From: Acidimicrobiales bacterium
GTDB lineage: Bacteria > Actinomycetota > Acidimicrobiia > Acidimicrobiales > JAKAVM01
Assembly: GCA_027452005.1 (NCBI GenBank)
Contig: DAIDHF010000006.1
Span: 47,627 to 94,998, forward strand
Direction: 5' to 3'
DNA length: 47,372 nucleotides
Part shown: in pieces, positions 17,244-25,033 of the stretch
Layout of the letters: every line of letters begins with the position of its first letter
Numbering within the stretch: position 1 is the first letter of the stretch
The notes under the pieces: generated by a model
Database searches by the model: none
Seen by the model: only the letters and a program-made list of their open reading frames with translations
What the model was told of the DNA's origin: nothing
Made by a program: the position numbers and the translations under genes

Positions 17244-18806
17244 TTGGCTAGCTGTCCGAGTTGTGGATTCGAAGTCGGGGCAACGGCCGTCAAGTGCATG
17301 GTGTGTGGCACGCGACTCTCAAGTGACCTGAGTTCTGGGGATGGTCTGTATGTTGCGCGTCCAGAGCCCACTAACGTACATGCCCCCACGCTTTCTGTGC
17401 CAGATCACTCGCCAGACGATAGCCAACCGGAGAAAACTCTCGATGACGCTGTTGCGGTAAGCCCCGAGCTAGGCAAAGATTCCGCTGATCCAGGCATAGT
17501 AGTTGAGACAGTTCCCGAGTCAACTCCAAAGCCGGTAAGGGATGAAATCTCCTCATCTGATATCGACACTTTAGATCTTGACGACCTTATGGTTTCACCA
17601 CCGACGCGACCGACTGTTGAAAATTCCCCATCTCTAGCAGAGATGGACCCACTACTTTCAGGTAAAGCAGGTTCAGGTCAGACCAAAGCACCAGTTTTGC
17701 CCCCAGGAGTTCCAAAGGAGCCAGCTGTTGAACCAGAGCCTCTTGGCACAGGCACACCCCCGCCACCACCTCCACCAGGCATAGGCACACCCCCGCCACC
17801 ACCTCCACCAGGCATAGGCGCGACTCCGCCACCTCCTCCACCAGGCAAAGGCGCGACTCCGCCACCTCCTCCACCTGGACTCGGCGCGACTCCACCTCCG
17901 CCGCCACCTGGACTCGGCGCGACTCCACCACCACCTCCACCAGGACTCGGCGCGACTCCGCCACCACCTCCAGGTTTCGGGGCTCCACCGTTTGGTGGTG
18001 ATCCTTCCTTTGGAGGTCCGGGAGACCCAACTTATATACAAGGTTTTCCAGTAGGATTTGGCACAAACGAGTTTGAAATCAGCAACCAAAAAAGTAGAGC
18101 GCGAGTTGATAGCAAAAAAATTGCGTTGGTAGTTGCAATTATTGTGGTGATTGCTATTGGCGTGTTTGCGAAGTTCGTAGTGTTTGGTTCTAAGTCACCC
18201 TCGCCTACCAATAATTCTGCGACTTCTGATAATTCGATTCCCTCAAATTTTGTTGGAGCAACAAGTTTTACGGATCCGAATAACTATTTTTCTGAAAAAT
18301 TTCCTGGTGCTCCAGCCTCCTCGGCTACAAACACGCAGATTATTTCGAACATAGTTACCGCTCCATCCACCACCTATCAGGCCGAAAGCACAATAGGTGG
18401 ACAGCAGTTCACATATCAGGTTATTGATTTTTCGTTGCCATCACAGATGACGGCAGATGGTGGAAATCCACATCCATATCTTACAAACGAGTCAATAATT
18501 CAGGGCCTGGAACCGTCTGGGAGTTCTGCATCGCCAAAAGATATTTATTACTTTCATAGTGGTAATTCATGGAATGCAAGTTTCACGATAGCCAGTGGGA
18601 GTCAACAATTTATTGTTGGACAAGTTAGGGTAATTGGTACGATGGGTTTCATAATTGAGATACAAGGGCCCAGTAGGACTCCACTCGGTTACCAGTATTT
18701 CTTTAACAACTTCAGTCCAGCAAGCGCCACATTGTCCACTGTTAGCTCGTCGTCGACCAGTTCGTCTTCACCAGGGTCGAGTGCCGCAGGAGCGCCCTCG
18801 GGTTGA
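17244..18806 (+). CDS. Zinc-ribbon, polyproline-repeat, single-pass membrane protein of unknown function
   Basis: Start is TTG at 17244, giving a zinc ribbon right at the N-terminus (Cys4, Cys7, Cys18, Cys21). An acidic, Pro/Ser-rich region follows to about residue 165. Then come seven polyproline runs of 5-7 residues in a unit GATPPPPPPGL, a Gly/Phe-rich stretch (APPFGGDPSFGGPGDP), and a basic patch before one membrane helix (KKIALVVAIIVVIAIGVFA, about residues 292-310). The outer part is about 200 residues, Ser-rich at the end, with no domain I recognise. Base use in the outer part (18050-18800) is clearly more AT-rich than its neighbours. Topology suggests a cytoplasmic zinc/proline scaffold with an exported domain. 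Function unknown. Confidence 0.75.
   Translation: MASCPSCGFEVGATAVKCMVCGTRLSSDLSSGDGLYVARPEPTNVHAPTLSVPDHSPDDSQPEKTLDDAVAVSPELGKDSADPGIVVETVPESTPKPVRDEISSSDIDTLDLDDLMVSPPTRPTVENSPSLAEMDPLLSGKAGSGQTKAPVLPPGVPKEPAVEPEPLGTGTPPPPPPPGIGTPPPPPPPGIGATPPPPPPGKGATPPPPPPGLGATPPPPPPGLGATPPPPPPGLGATPPPPPGFGAPPFGGDPSFGGPGDPTYIQGFPVGFGTNEFEISNQKSRARVDSKKIALVVAIIVVIAIGVFAKFVVFGSKSPSPTNNSATSDNSIPSNFVGATSFTDPNNYFSEKFPGAPASSATNTQIISNIVTAPSTTYQAESTIGGQQFTYQVIDFSLPSQMTADGGNPHPYLTNESIIQGLEPSGSSASPKDIYYFHSGNSWNASFTIASGSQQFIVGQVRVIGTMGFIIEIQGPSRTPLGYQYFFNNFSPASATLSTVSSSSTSSSSPGSSAAGAPSG
17750..17975 (+). repeat. Polyproline-coding tandem repeat
   Basis: About seven imperfect 33-36 nt units of CC-rich codons coding for G-x-TPPPPPPPG motifs. 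Strong purine/pyrimidine asymmetry (C-rich on the plus strand). It lies inside the zinc-ribbon membrane protein gene. Confidence 0.85.
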
Positions 18807-18816
18807 ACCTCGACAA

Positions 18817-18846
18817 CTCAACAAAACCAGCTATTTCTATGTTGAG
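18817..18846. terminator. Weak hairpin after the polyproline protein gene
   Basis: CTCAACA (18817-18823) and TGTTGAG (18840-18846) form a 7-bp stem with a 16-nt loop, just after the stop codon. There is no T-tract, so terminator function is uncertain. Confidence 0.3.
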
Positions 18847-18877
18847 ATCAATTGGGTAGGAACCCAGATTTTCGGCG

Positions 18878-19585
18878 ATGGCCTTCGATTCAGTAAGCCA
18901 AGGTGACCTCATACGATGGGGTGAATCTCTGTCGGCCGTTGCCAGGACCGGTCTGGGCTTTACAGAAAGTCTTTACGAGCGTGAGCGATTTGAAGAAATC
19001 CTAAAGATTGCTGCAGACATATTGGTTGCCAGCTCAGGAGATACCAGAGCAACCGACGATACCGAGGCGACAATTGTCGAACTCATGAGGTCTGTCGGAA
19101 GTGGAGTTCCTGGATATGTCACCCCGAAGCTTGCCGTTGGGGCGGTTGTGGGAAATGAGCGAGGCGAGATTTTACTTATTCAACGAGGTGATTCGGGATT
19201 TTGGCTGTATCCAACCGGTTGGGCTGATGTTGGTTACTCTGCATCAGAGGTTATAGAGAAAGAGGTACTCGAAGAGACTGGGCTCAAGGTCAAGCCAGCC
19301 AGATTGATCGCCCTGTTCGACGGATTGAGACGAGGATACTCTCATTTTCCATTTTATTCCTTGGTATTTCAGTGTAGGTATATTTCAGGTGAGCTAGAAC
19401 CCCACCCCCTGGAATGTTCTGATCTGGGTTGGTTTGCCAAGGACAAGCTCCCGTCTCCTCTCGCAGGGGCAGACCGGTGGGTGGACCTGGCCTTTGACGC
19501 CATCGAGGGTAAAGACCTGGAGGTCTTTTTTGACTTACCCCGAGAACCGATTTGGCGCTCTGACGACAAACACCCTGGTCAATAG
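18878..19585 (+). CDS. Nudix hydrolase with N-terminal NUDIX_N2-type domain
   Basis: Residues 1-70 form the helical N-terminal domain typical of the subgroup (RWGESLSAVARTGLGFTESL). A Nudix fold starts at LAVGAVVGNERGEILLIQRG. The Nudix box reads GWADVGYSASEVIEKEVLEE followed by TGL; the usual Arg is Lys, as I recall for this subgroup, and the metal-binding EE pair is present. It would hydrolyse a nucleoside diphosphate linked to another group, possibly an ADP-sugar or cofactor. ATG at 18878 is used, without a strong ribosome binding site. No neighbour clarifies the substrate. Confidence 0.85.
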   Translation: MAFDSVSQGDLIRWGESLSAVARTGLGFTESLYERERFEEILKIAADILVASSGDTRATDDTEATIVELMRSVGSGVPGYVTPKLAVGAVVGNERGEILLIQRGDSGFWLYPTGWADVGYSASEVIEKEVLEETGLKVKPARLIALFDGLRRGYSHFPFYSLVFQCRYISGELEPHPLECSDLGWFAKDKLPSPLAGADRWVDLAFDAIEGKDLEVFFDLPREPIWRSDDKHPGQ

Positions 19586-20068
19586 GAGAACGAAGTTCTC
19601 GGTCTACCATCTGTCGTGGCGGCAACTGACTGTTGAAAATTTAGCAACGCAACGAGGCCATTTGTTGAAAACCTGTGTATTAGCCATTTTTGGTAGATAA
19701 AAGTGGCAATAGTCGGTCATTTACACCGGGTATCAATCAATCTGGCTAGCCTAAACGGTATACTCGGTGATTACGGAGAGCATTTTTTTGATCACGTAGG
19801 GCGAAAATTTGAGATGTAGTGAAAGCACTATAGTCAAGGAGAGCGGGGTTCAAAGATGTGAATTCAACCAACTGTTTTCAAGGTTTTACAATTTGAGCTT
19901 GGGTAGAAATTTTTTAGCCCACTTGCTAAAGTTCCCTTGTAGATTTCCCGATAATTCCTAATGAGCACGGATTGCTCTGCCGACAATACAACGAGCCCAG
20001 GAGGGCTAGGAATAAAGGTAGGGAGGGCGTCATGCCCTTCCTTTTGTATGCAGTTGAAGAGGTGATCC
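19586..20068. other. Non-coding stretch upstream of the flagellar operon
   Basis: About 480 nt without a credible gene, visibly more AT-rich than its neighbours. It must hold the flagellar operon promoter unless transcription starts inside. A TATACT box at 19759-19764 is a possible -10 but has no convincing -35. No recognisable flagellar sigma-28 site was found. The last 80 nt can fold into a branched structure (listed separately). Confidence 0.6.
19986..20049 (+). promoter_or_regulatory. Candidate structured leader or attenuator before flgB
   Basis: Three stems nest into a three-way junction: outer ATACAA (19986-19991) with TTGTAT (20044-20049); hairpin AGCCC-AGGA-GGGCT (19994-20007); and hairpin AGGGAGGGC-GTCAT-GCCCTTCCT (20020-20042, one G-U pair) followed by TTTTG. 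It ends about 20 nt before the flgB GTG. The second hairpin plus Ts could act as an attenuator. It matches no riboswitch class I know. Confidence 0.45.
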
Positions 20069-20443
20069 GTGTCAGATTCATCAATAGGTAACGACATGAC
20101 GGTAAGGGTGTTGCACTACGCCCTTGATGGACTTACCCTGCAACAGAACGTCATAGCCAACAACGTTACGAACGACCAGACGCCAAACTACACGGCAAGC
20201 GAGGTTGACTTTCAGTCATCCCTACAGGCTGCCTTGAGTACTCCCTCGCCGGGGACCCTGGCATCGACATCCGTTTATAGCTCTTCAAATCCCCCCGGAA
20301 CAGACGGGAACAATGTCAACCTGGCAGATGAACTGGTGAACGCCAGCCGGGCAACTCTTCAGTATCAGGCCGTAGTCACGGCTATGAATTTCAAGTTCAA
20401 CCTACTTGCTAATGCAATGCAGCAACCCGCGGTAACTGTATGA
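20069..20443 (+). CDS. flgB: Flagellar basal-body rod protein FlgB
   Basis: Proximal rod subunit exported through the flagellar type III system. The rod signature LDGLTLQQNVIANNVTNDQT then PNYTASEVDF is at residues 18-48, and the C-terminal NNVNLADELVNASRATLQYQ is the conserved helix region. 124 aa is normal. GTG at 20069 is preceded by GAAGAGG. First gene of the flagellar operon. Its stop overlaps the ATG of a 34-codon open frame leading to flgC. Confidence 0.93.
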   Translation: MSDSSIGNDMTVRVLHYALDGLTLQQNVIANNVTNDQTPNYTASEVDFQSSLQAALSTPSPGTLASTSVYSSSNPPGTDGNNVNLADELVNASRATLQYQAVVTAMNFKFNLLANAMQQPAVTV

Positions 20444-20544
20444 TCTACGATTACCGGTCAGTTGAGGTGCTGGGTTTCGCCAACTATTTGGTATCGCAGG
20501 CGAGCCAACTTGAACCAGTCGAACGAAGAAGTGAGCAAGACTAG
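20440..20544 (+). CDS. Candidate 34-aa small protein between flgB and flgC
   Basis: The frame opens with ATG overlapping the flgB stop (ATGA). It encodes MIYDYRSVEVLGFANYLVSQ and 14 more residues (highly charged end) and stops with a TAG that shares one base with the flgC GTG (TAGTG). Coupling at both ends and exact filling of the gap argue for translation. I recognise no family. It may be a true micro-protein or only a device that carries ribosomes from flgB to flgC. Confidence 0.4.
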   Translation: MIYDYRSVEVLGFANYLVSQASQLEPVERRSEQD

Positions 20545-21005
20545 TGCCCCTGTTTGATGTACTTCCGATCTCTGGGTCTGGCATGGATGTGATGCAGACC
20601 TGGCTAGACACAATTGCGGGCAATATCGCTAACATGAATGATGGGGTCAACCCGGCCAACCAGGCCTATCAGCCTCAGTACGTGTTTGCGGTTCCAATTC
20701 CCGGGAATCCCGAGAGTCAGTCAATAGACAGCCAGGTCGGACAAGGTGTTGCGGTTGGGGCCGTGGAACTCTCGAACTCGACCGTTTTGGCCTATCAGCC
20801 TGGTAATCCCCAGGCCGCAACCCAGTCCCAGGTAGTTCAAGGTACCGTCCCGGGGAATGAACAGGGAATGGTGAAATACCCAAATGTAGACCTCGGGTCC
20901 CAGATGGTCGACTCAGTAATGGCCCAGACCACCTACCAGGCAAACGTGAACGTGATCAACAAGGCGACTAGTGCATACCAGAGTGCGATGACGATAGGGG
21001 CATAG
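20544..21005 (+). CDS. flgC: Flagellar basal-body rod protein FlgC
   Basis: Proximal rod subunit. The N-terminal rod motif is ISGSGMDVMQTWLDTIAGNIANMND, split here as ISGSGMDVMQTW and LDTIAGNIANMN. The C-terminal VKYPNVDLGSQMVDSVMAQT and YQANVNVINKATSAYQ are typical. 153 aa. GTG start at 20544 overlaps the stop of the upstream 34-codon frame. Confidence 0.93.
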   Translation: MPLFDVLPISGSGMDVMQTWLDTIAGNIANMNDGVNPANQAYQPQYVFAVPIPGNPESQSIDSQVGQGVAVGAVELSNSTVLAYQPGNPQAATQSQVVQGTVPGNEQGMVKYPNVDLGSQMVDSVMAQTTYQANVNVINKATSAYQSAMTIGA

Positions 21006-21017
21006 AAGGTAAACAAT

Positions 21018-21062
21018 ATGAAAGCTTTTAATCGGTCTAAGAGCAAGGAGCAAGAAAAGTAA
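21018..21062 (+). other. Mini-ORF (14 aa) between flgC and fliE
   Basis: ATG at 21018 after AGAAGGT, encoding MKAFNRSKSKEQEK, with TAA directly abutting the fliE ATG. Basic and hydrophilic; unlikely to be a folded protein. Possible translational coupler. Confidence 0.25.
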
Positions 21063-21380
21063 ATGCCCATAGCAATACCCCCGTTACCGTCGATTCCAAC
21101 CATTAGTCAGAGCCCAGTAGCTGCGGCCTCCAACTCTGGGGCCAACGCTCCTTCGGTTGCTGGTACTGATTTTATGAGCCAACTTGGCCAGGCTATTGAC
21201 AGCCTCCAGCAACACCAAACGGCCACTAACGCCCAGGCCCTAGCGGTATCGTCCGGAACCGGCAATATCGCCGACTACATGGTCTCGGCCGAGCAAACTA
21301 ACCTAGACATGCAGCTGACCGACACGCTCTCACAGAAGGCCACGGCGGCCTTCAACCTGATCATGTCGATGCAGTTCTAA
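21063..21380 (+). CDS. fliE: Flagellar hook-basal body protein FliE
   Basis: Small protein linking the MS-ring to the rod. 105 aa. The C-terminal half is the family core: FMSQLGQAIDSLQQHQ, then DYMVSAEQTNLDMQLTDTLS and KATAAFNLIMSMQF. The N-terminal 35 residues are Pro/Ser/Ala-rich and variable, as usual. ATG with AAGGAG 14 nt upstream. Confidence 0.92.
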   Translation: MPIAIPPLPSIPTISQSPVAAASNSGANAPSVAGTDFMSQLGQAIDSLQQHQTATNAQALAVSSGTGNIADYMVSAEQTNLDMQLTDTLSQKATAAFNLIMSMQF

Positions 21381-21421
21381 CGTGACCACAGAGACTTCCG
21401 AGATGCGGAAAGGAGGATTAC

Positions 21422-23107
21422 ATGGCCCTTGCAATTCCCAGTGAACTTGAAAAGCTAAGAGACGGAGCCAAGAAGCTCGTCAACGAGTTTACAATTGGAC
21501 AGAAGGCTGTTGTCGGGGTTGCCCTACTGGCCGCTGTCGTGTCCGCGTTCGTGTTCTTACATCTTTCCAGCCAGACTCCCTATACCACGCTCTATACCAA
21601 TCTCACAGCGGCTGACTCAGCGTCAATCACCCAGAAACTAACCTCAGAACACATCCCCTTTACGGTGGCCGACGGTGGAACGACCGTGCTGGTTCCACAA
21701 AACGATGTTTACTCTCAGCGGGTAACCCTGGCCCAAGCCGGGCTACCCGCACAGAACTCCAATGTTGGGCTCTCAATAGTTTCCAAGGAAGGGATAACTA
21801 CATCGGCTTTTCAACAGTCAATTGACCTTCAACGGGCACTGCAAGGAGAACTCCAGAGTACTATTGAAGCTATCCAGGGGGTATCTAATGCCCAGGTCAA
21901 TATCGTTATTCCAAACCAGAACTCCCTGGCAATAAACAGTTCCCCCCAGGCAACCGCGGCCGTGATGGTTACCATGCAACCCCAGCAAGCTCTTACTAGT
22001 GGTCAAGTTCAGGCCATAGTTCACATGGTGGCTTCGTCGGTTCCCGGGCTAAGTGCTGATAACGTGAGCGTGACTGATTCGGCTGGTCACCTGCTGTCTG
22101 GACCTGGGGCGAACAGCTCACTCAATCAAGACCAACAGGCTACCCAGTTATATAACGTGGCCACTGAGCAGAACATCCAGTCTCTGCTCACCACTACCCT
22201 GGGACCTAACAATGCCGACGTGGTTGTAAATGCAAATCTGAATTTCAACAGCGATAGCAAGCAGATCCACGGACTCCTTCAAAACGCCGATGGGACCGTT
22301 ATTTCTACTCCAAACCAGATAAATTCCCAGAACGAGACCTTCTCTGGAAACAGCCCGCCACCGGGGGGTGTGGCTGGATCTGTTACTACCATCTTGGGGT
22401 CAGTTGGCTCTAATAACAGCCTAGTCAACACGGGCAACCAGGAGAACCTGACCATCGGCAAGTACTCAGAGCAGATCCAGACTGCCCCGGGGGCAATAAA
22501 TAATCAAGCCGTATCGGTTATTGTCAACTCCAAGGCAATCCCCACAGGGGTAACCATAGGGGCTCTTCAACAGGCTGTTGCGACTGCGGCAAACGTGAAC
22601 ACCTCTCGTGGCGACATTATCTCAGTACAGGCTCTGCCGTTCTCCAATGCCTCTCAGGTGGCCCAGCAAAATGCCCAGAATCAACAGAACGCTCTTGCCA
22701 GACACAACGAGATCGTAAACGCACTTCGAGCGGCCGGGGTGCTACTTGCCCTGGCGATTATCTTGTACGTGATGTACCGGTCAGCGCGCAAGCCCGAAGA
22801 GATTGTTGAAGAAGAGCCCTTAGGCGAACTTGAAGCCGGCGGAGATTTCTTTGACGACGACCTAGACTTTGGAGCCCTAGAAGAAAGTGAGGAGGACCTA
22901 GAGATGGTACCTGCGGGGAGTGCAAATCCGTTCGACCTAGACCTGGTGGATGGTATACCCCATGAGCTGGAGACATCCTCAATAGGTGAGTTTATCGAGA
23001 ACCAGCCAGACGAGGTGGCCAGATTACTTAGGGCCTGGATGCAAGAGACCAAGTTGCCTGGGGTCGTCCCATCGTCGAGTCGCCAATCAGAGCAGCAACC
23101 TGCCTAG
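21422..23107 (+). CDS. fliF: Flagellar MS-ring protein FliF
   Basis: Forms the membrane ring on which the rotor and export gate assemble. One membrane helix near residues 27-46 (AVVGVALLAAVVSAFVFLHL) is followed by the YscJ/FliF ring-building motif with TLYTNLTAADSASITQKL. Next come VSNAQVNIVIPNQNSLAI and the second domain with the TIGKYSEQIQTAPGAI segment. A second helix (AAGVLLALAIILYVMY, near residue 440) precedes a very acidic cytoplasmic tail; its end should bind FliG. 561 aa. ATG with AGGAGG just upstream. Confidence 0.94.
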   Translation: MALAIPSELEKLRDGAKKLVNEFTIGQKAVVGVALLAAVVSAFVFLHLSSQTPYTTLYTNLTAADSASITQKLTSEHIPFTVADGGTTVLVPQNDVYSQRVTLAQAGLPAQNSNVGLSIVSKEGITTSAFQQSIDLQRALQGELQSTIEAIQGVSNAQVNIVIPNQNSLAINSSPQATAAVMVTMQPQQALTSGQVQAIVHMVASSVPGLSADNVSVTDSAGHLLSGPGANSSLNQDQQATQLYNVATEQNIQSLLTTTLGPNNADVVVNANLNFNSDSKQIHGLLQNADGTVISTPNQINSQNETFSGNSPPPGGVAGSVTTILGSVGSNNSLVNTGNQENLTIGKYSEQIQTAPGAINNQAVSVIVNSKAIPTGVTIGALQQAVATAANVNTSRGDIISVQALPFSNASQVAQQNAQNQQNALARHNEIVNALRAAGVLLALAIILYVMYRSARKPEEIVEEEPLGELEAGGDFFDDDLDFGALEESEEDLEMVPAGSANPFDLDLVDGIPHELETSSIGEFIENQPDEVARLLRAWMQETKLPGVVPSSSRQSEQQPA

Positions 23108-23130
23108 GAAATAGTGGAGACCTACCAACC

Positions 23131-24135
23131 ATGACCCTTCAACTGTCAGGCCGGCAGAAGGCCGCAACCATGATCGCCCAGTTCGGGACGGATCAGGCCG
23201 CCAAGGTCTTGCGCGAGATGAGTGACGTCGAGGTGGTCGAGCTCATGAGTGAAGTAGCCCAGCTACCTCCCCTGGATTTTGATACCGTTCGGGAAGTCGT
23301 CGAAGAATTCGTTCACGCCGTTCAGGCACTGCGTGCTGTCGGGCAAGGCGGCATTGAGGCCGCCCGCCGGGTACTTCGTGAGCGCCTCGGGTCTGCCAGG
23401 GCCGAAGAGCTCCTGGCTCGCTTCTTGGGACCATCGGGGTCGGGCCCCTTGGCGTTCTTGAACTCCATTGCTCCCACGCAGGCCGCAAACTTCTTGGCCA
23501 ACGAGCATCCGCAGACAATTGCTATTGTCTTGGCGCACCTGACAGCTGACAACTCTGCCCAGATCTTGGCCGCCTTGGACGAGGAGATCAAGGTAGACGT
23601 AGCCGCCCGCCTGGGCCGCCTGTCTCGGGTAGCCCCAGACGTGGTCCGCCAGAGTGCCGCTGTCTTAGAGCGACGGCTGTCTGCGTACTTAGAGTCTGGT
23701 GCGTCCACCCAAACCGGTGGGGTTAACTCGTTGGTGGCAATCTTGAACCATTCAGAGCGCCCGGCCGAGAAGCAGATACTGACCTCGCTTGACGAACGCG
23801 ACCCCGAGTTGGCTGAAGAGGTTCGCAAACGTCTGTTTACCTTCGAGGACATTGTCAACCTGGACGACAGGGCCTTCCAGTTGGTCCTGAGAAACATTGG
23901 ACCCAAAGACCTCGCAATTGCCCTCAAGGGCGTCAACAAAGAGGTCAAGGCCAAGTTCACCAAGAACATGTCAGCTAGGGCCGTTACCGACCTAGACGAG
24001 GAGATTGAAGTCCTCGGACCAACCCGGATGTCCCTGGTTGAGCAGGCCCAAGCCGAAATTGTCCGGGTAGTAAGAGACCTGGAAGCTGCCGGTGAGATAA
24101 CCATCGGGAGGGACTCCGATGAGCTGGTCGAATGA
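23131..24135 (+). CDS. fliG: Flagellar motor switch protein FliG
   Basis: C-ring torque protein contacting MotA and FliM. The N-terminal domain binds FliF (LSGRQKAATMIAQFGTDQAA). The middle armadillo domain has the EHPQ motif in ANEHPQTIAIVLAHL. The C-terminal torque helix region includes FEDIVNLDDRAFQLVLRNI and LDEEIEVLGPTRMSLVEQAQ, with charged residues for stator contact. 334 aa. fliH starts inside its end (17-nt overlap). Confidence 0.95.
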   Translation: MTLQLSGRQKAATMIAQFGTDQAAKVLREMSDVEVVELMSEVAQLPPLDFDTVREVVEEFVHAVQALRAVGQGGIEAARRVLRERLGSARAEELLARFLGPSGSGPLAFLNSIAPTQAANFLANEHPQTIAIVLAHLTADNSAQILAALDEEIKVDVAARLGRLSRVAPDVVRQSAAVLERRLSAYLESGASTQTGGVNSLVAILNHSERPAEKQILTSLDERDPELAEEVRKRLFTFEDIVNLDDRAFQLVLRNIGPKDLAIALKGVNKEVKAKFTKNMSARAVTDLDEEIEVLGPTRMSLVEQAQAEIVRVVRDLEAAGEITIGRDSDELVE

Positions 24136-25033
24136 TGCGTCACACCCTGCCCAGGCGCGGGTACTGCGAGGTCCGAGGGTATCGTCCTCGCGTCCAGCCT
24201 CTCTCCTTGTTGACCCCGAACAACTTCGCCTCTACCAAAAGCCTGACGAGTCACTTGATCAGCTACGTGGAGACGGGAGTGACGACACCGGTCAAGGTGA
24301 CGAGGAACCCGGACACTATGTTAGAGACCCCGAAGAAGAGGCACGCGAGCTTGAAGAGCTATCTCTCAGGTTTGACGCGATTAGAGAAGAGTCGTTTCAC
24401 GATGGATACGAAAAGGGTCTCATTGACGGCCGGATCGCTGCCGAAGAGGAGTTTGAAAAGTACAAGGAAACCGTGGAAGAACGACGAAACTCAGAGATCG
24501 CATCCGCATCCAAGGCCCTCCTGGGAGCAGTCGAGCGAGTCGAAGAGGCTCGATCTGAAGCCGTCCTGGTCGCCGAGCGCGACTGTATTGATCTGGCCTA
24601 CAAGTTGACCCGGGCCCTGCTAAATCGAGAGCTCCAGCTCACCGAGAGCCCGGTACTTGACTCAATTACCCGGGCCCTGTCTCTGGCCCCTACCAACGAG
24701 GCCGTCCTGATCAAGCTAAATCCAAGTGACATCTCGGTGCTCTCGGGCTTTGACGTGACCGAGCTCGGACGAGAGTGCACCATTGTTGAAGATCCCCAGG
24801 TGGAACACGGTGGGTGCGTAGTTCAGGTGGGACCCACCACGATTGACTCCCAGCTCAGCCACGCCCTGGGAAGGGTACGCAAGGCCCTGCTCGGGATGGG
24901 ACACGTCCACCACGTCAATCCCGAGGATGTAACCGGAGACTTGGGTACCTCGGTAAGCCGTTCCCAAGAGTCGAACTCACAAGAGATCCCTCACGTGAGA
25001 CCCTACCTAGTTGGAACCGAGCCCACGTCGTGA
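24119..25033 (+). CDS. fliH: Flagellar assembly protein FliH
   Basis: Peripheral stalk-like regulator of the FliI ATPase in flagellar export. About 80 residues of variable, charged N-terminus precede a long coiled-coil (around residues 80-160) with DGYEKGLIDGRIAAEEEFEK. A C-terminal domain like the delta subunit of ATP synthase has ALSLAPTNEAVLIKLNPSDI and VEHGGCVVQVGPTTIDSQLS. Its stop overlaps the fliI GTG (GTGA). Start overlaps fliG, with GGGAGGG before it. Confidence 0.85.
   Translation: MSWSNDASHPAQARVLRGPRVSSSRPASLLVDPEQLRLYQKPDESLDQLRGDGSDDTGQGDEEPGHYVRDPEEEARELEELSLRFDAIREESFHDGYEKGLIDGRIAAEEEFEKYKETVEERRNSEIASASKALLGAVERVEEARSEAVLVAERDCIDLAYKLTRALLNRELQLTESPVLDSITRALSLAPTNEAVLIKLNPSDISVLSGFDVTELGRECTIVEDPQVEHGGCVVQVGPTTIDSQLSHALGRVRKALLGMGHVHHVNPEDVTGDLGTSVSRSQESNSQEIPHVRPYLVGTEPTS

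Noticed and set aside
19741-19790. Resemblance to part of a c-di-GMP-I riboswitch (GCCTAAAC ... GGTGATTACGG).
   Set aside because: The conserved core and P1/P2 helices could not be drawn.
19864-20097. 77-codon minus-strand frame overlapping the flgB start.
   Set aside because: No start signal or family; it crosses the folded leader and the flgB coding start.
21382-21444. A GTG frame after fliE running into fliF.
   Set aside because: It overlaps fliF by 23 nt and lacks the tidy stop-start coupling of the other mini-ORFs.
23322-24254. Long open frame on the minus strand (310 codons) opposite fliG.
   Set aside because: It mirrors the third-codon-position bias of fliG, has no recognisable domain and no ribosome binding site. 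fliG is certain.
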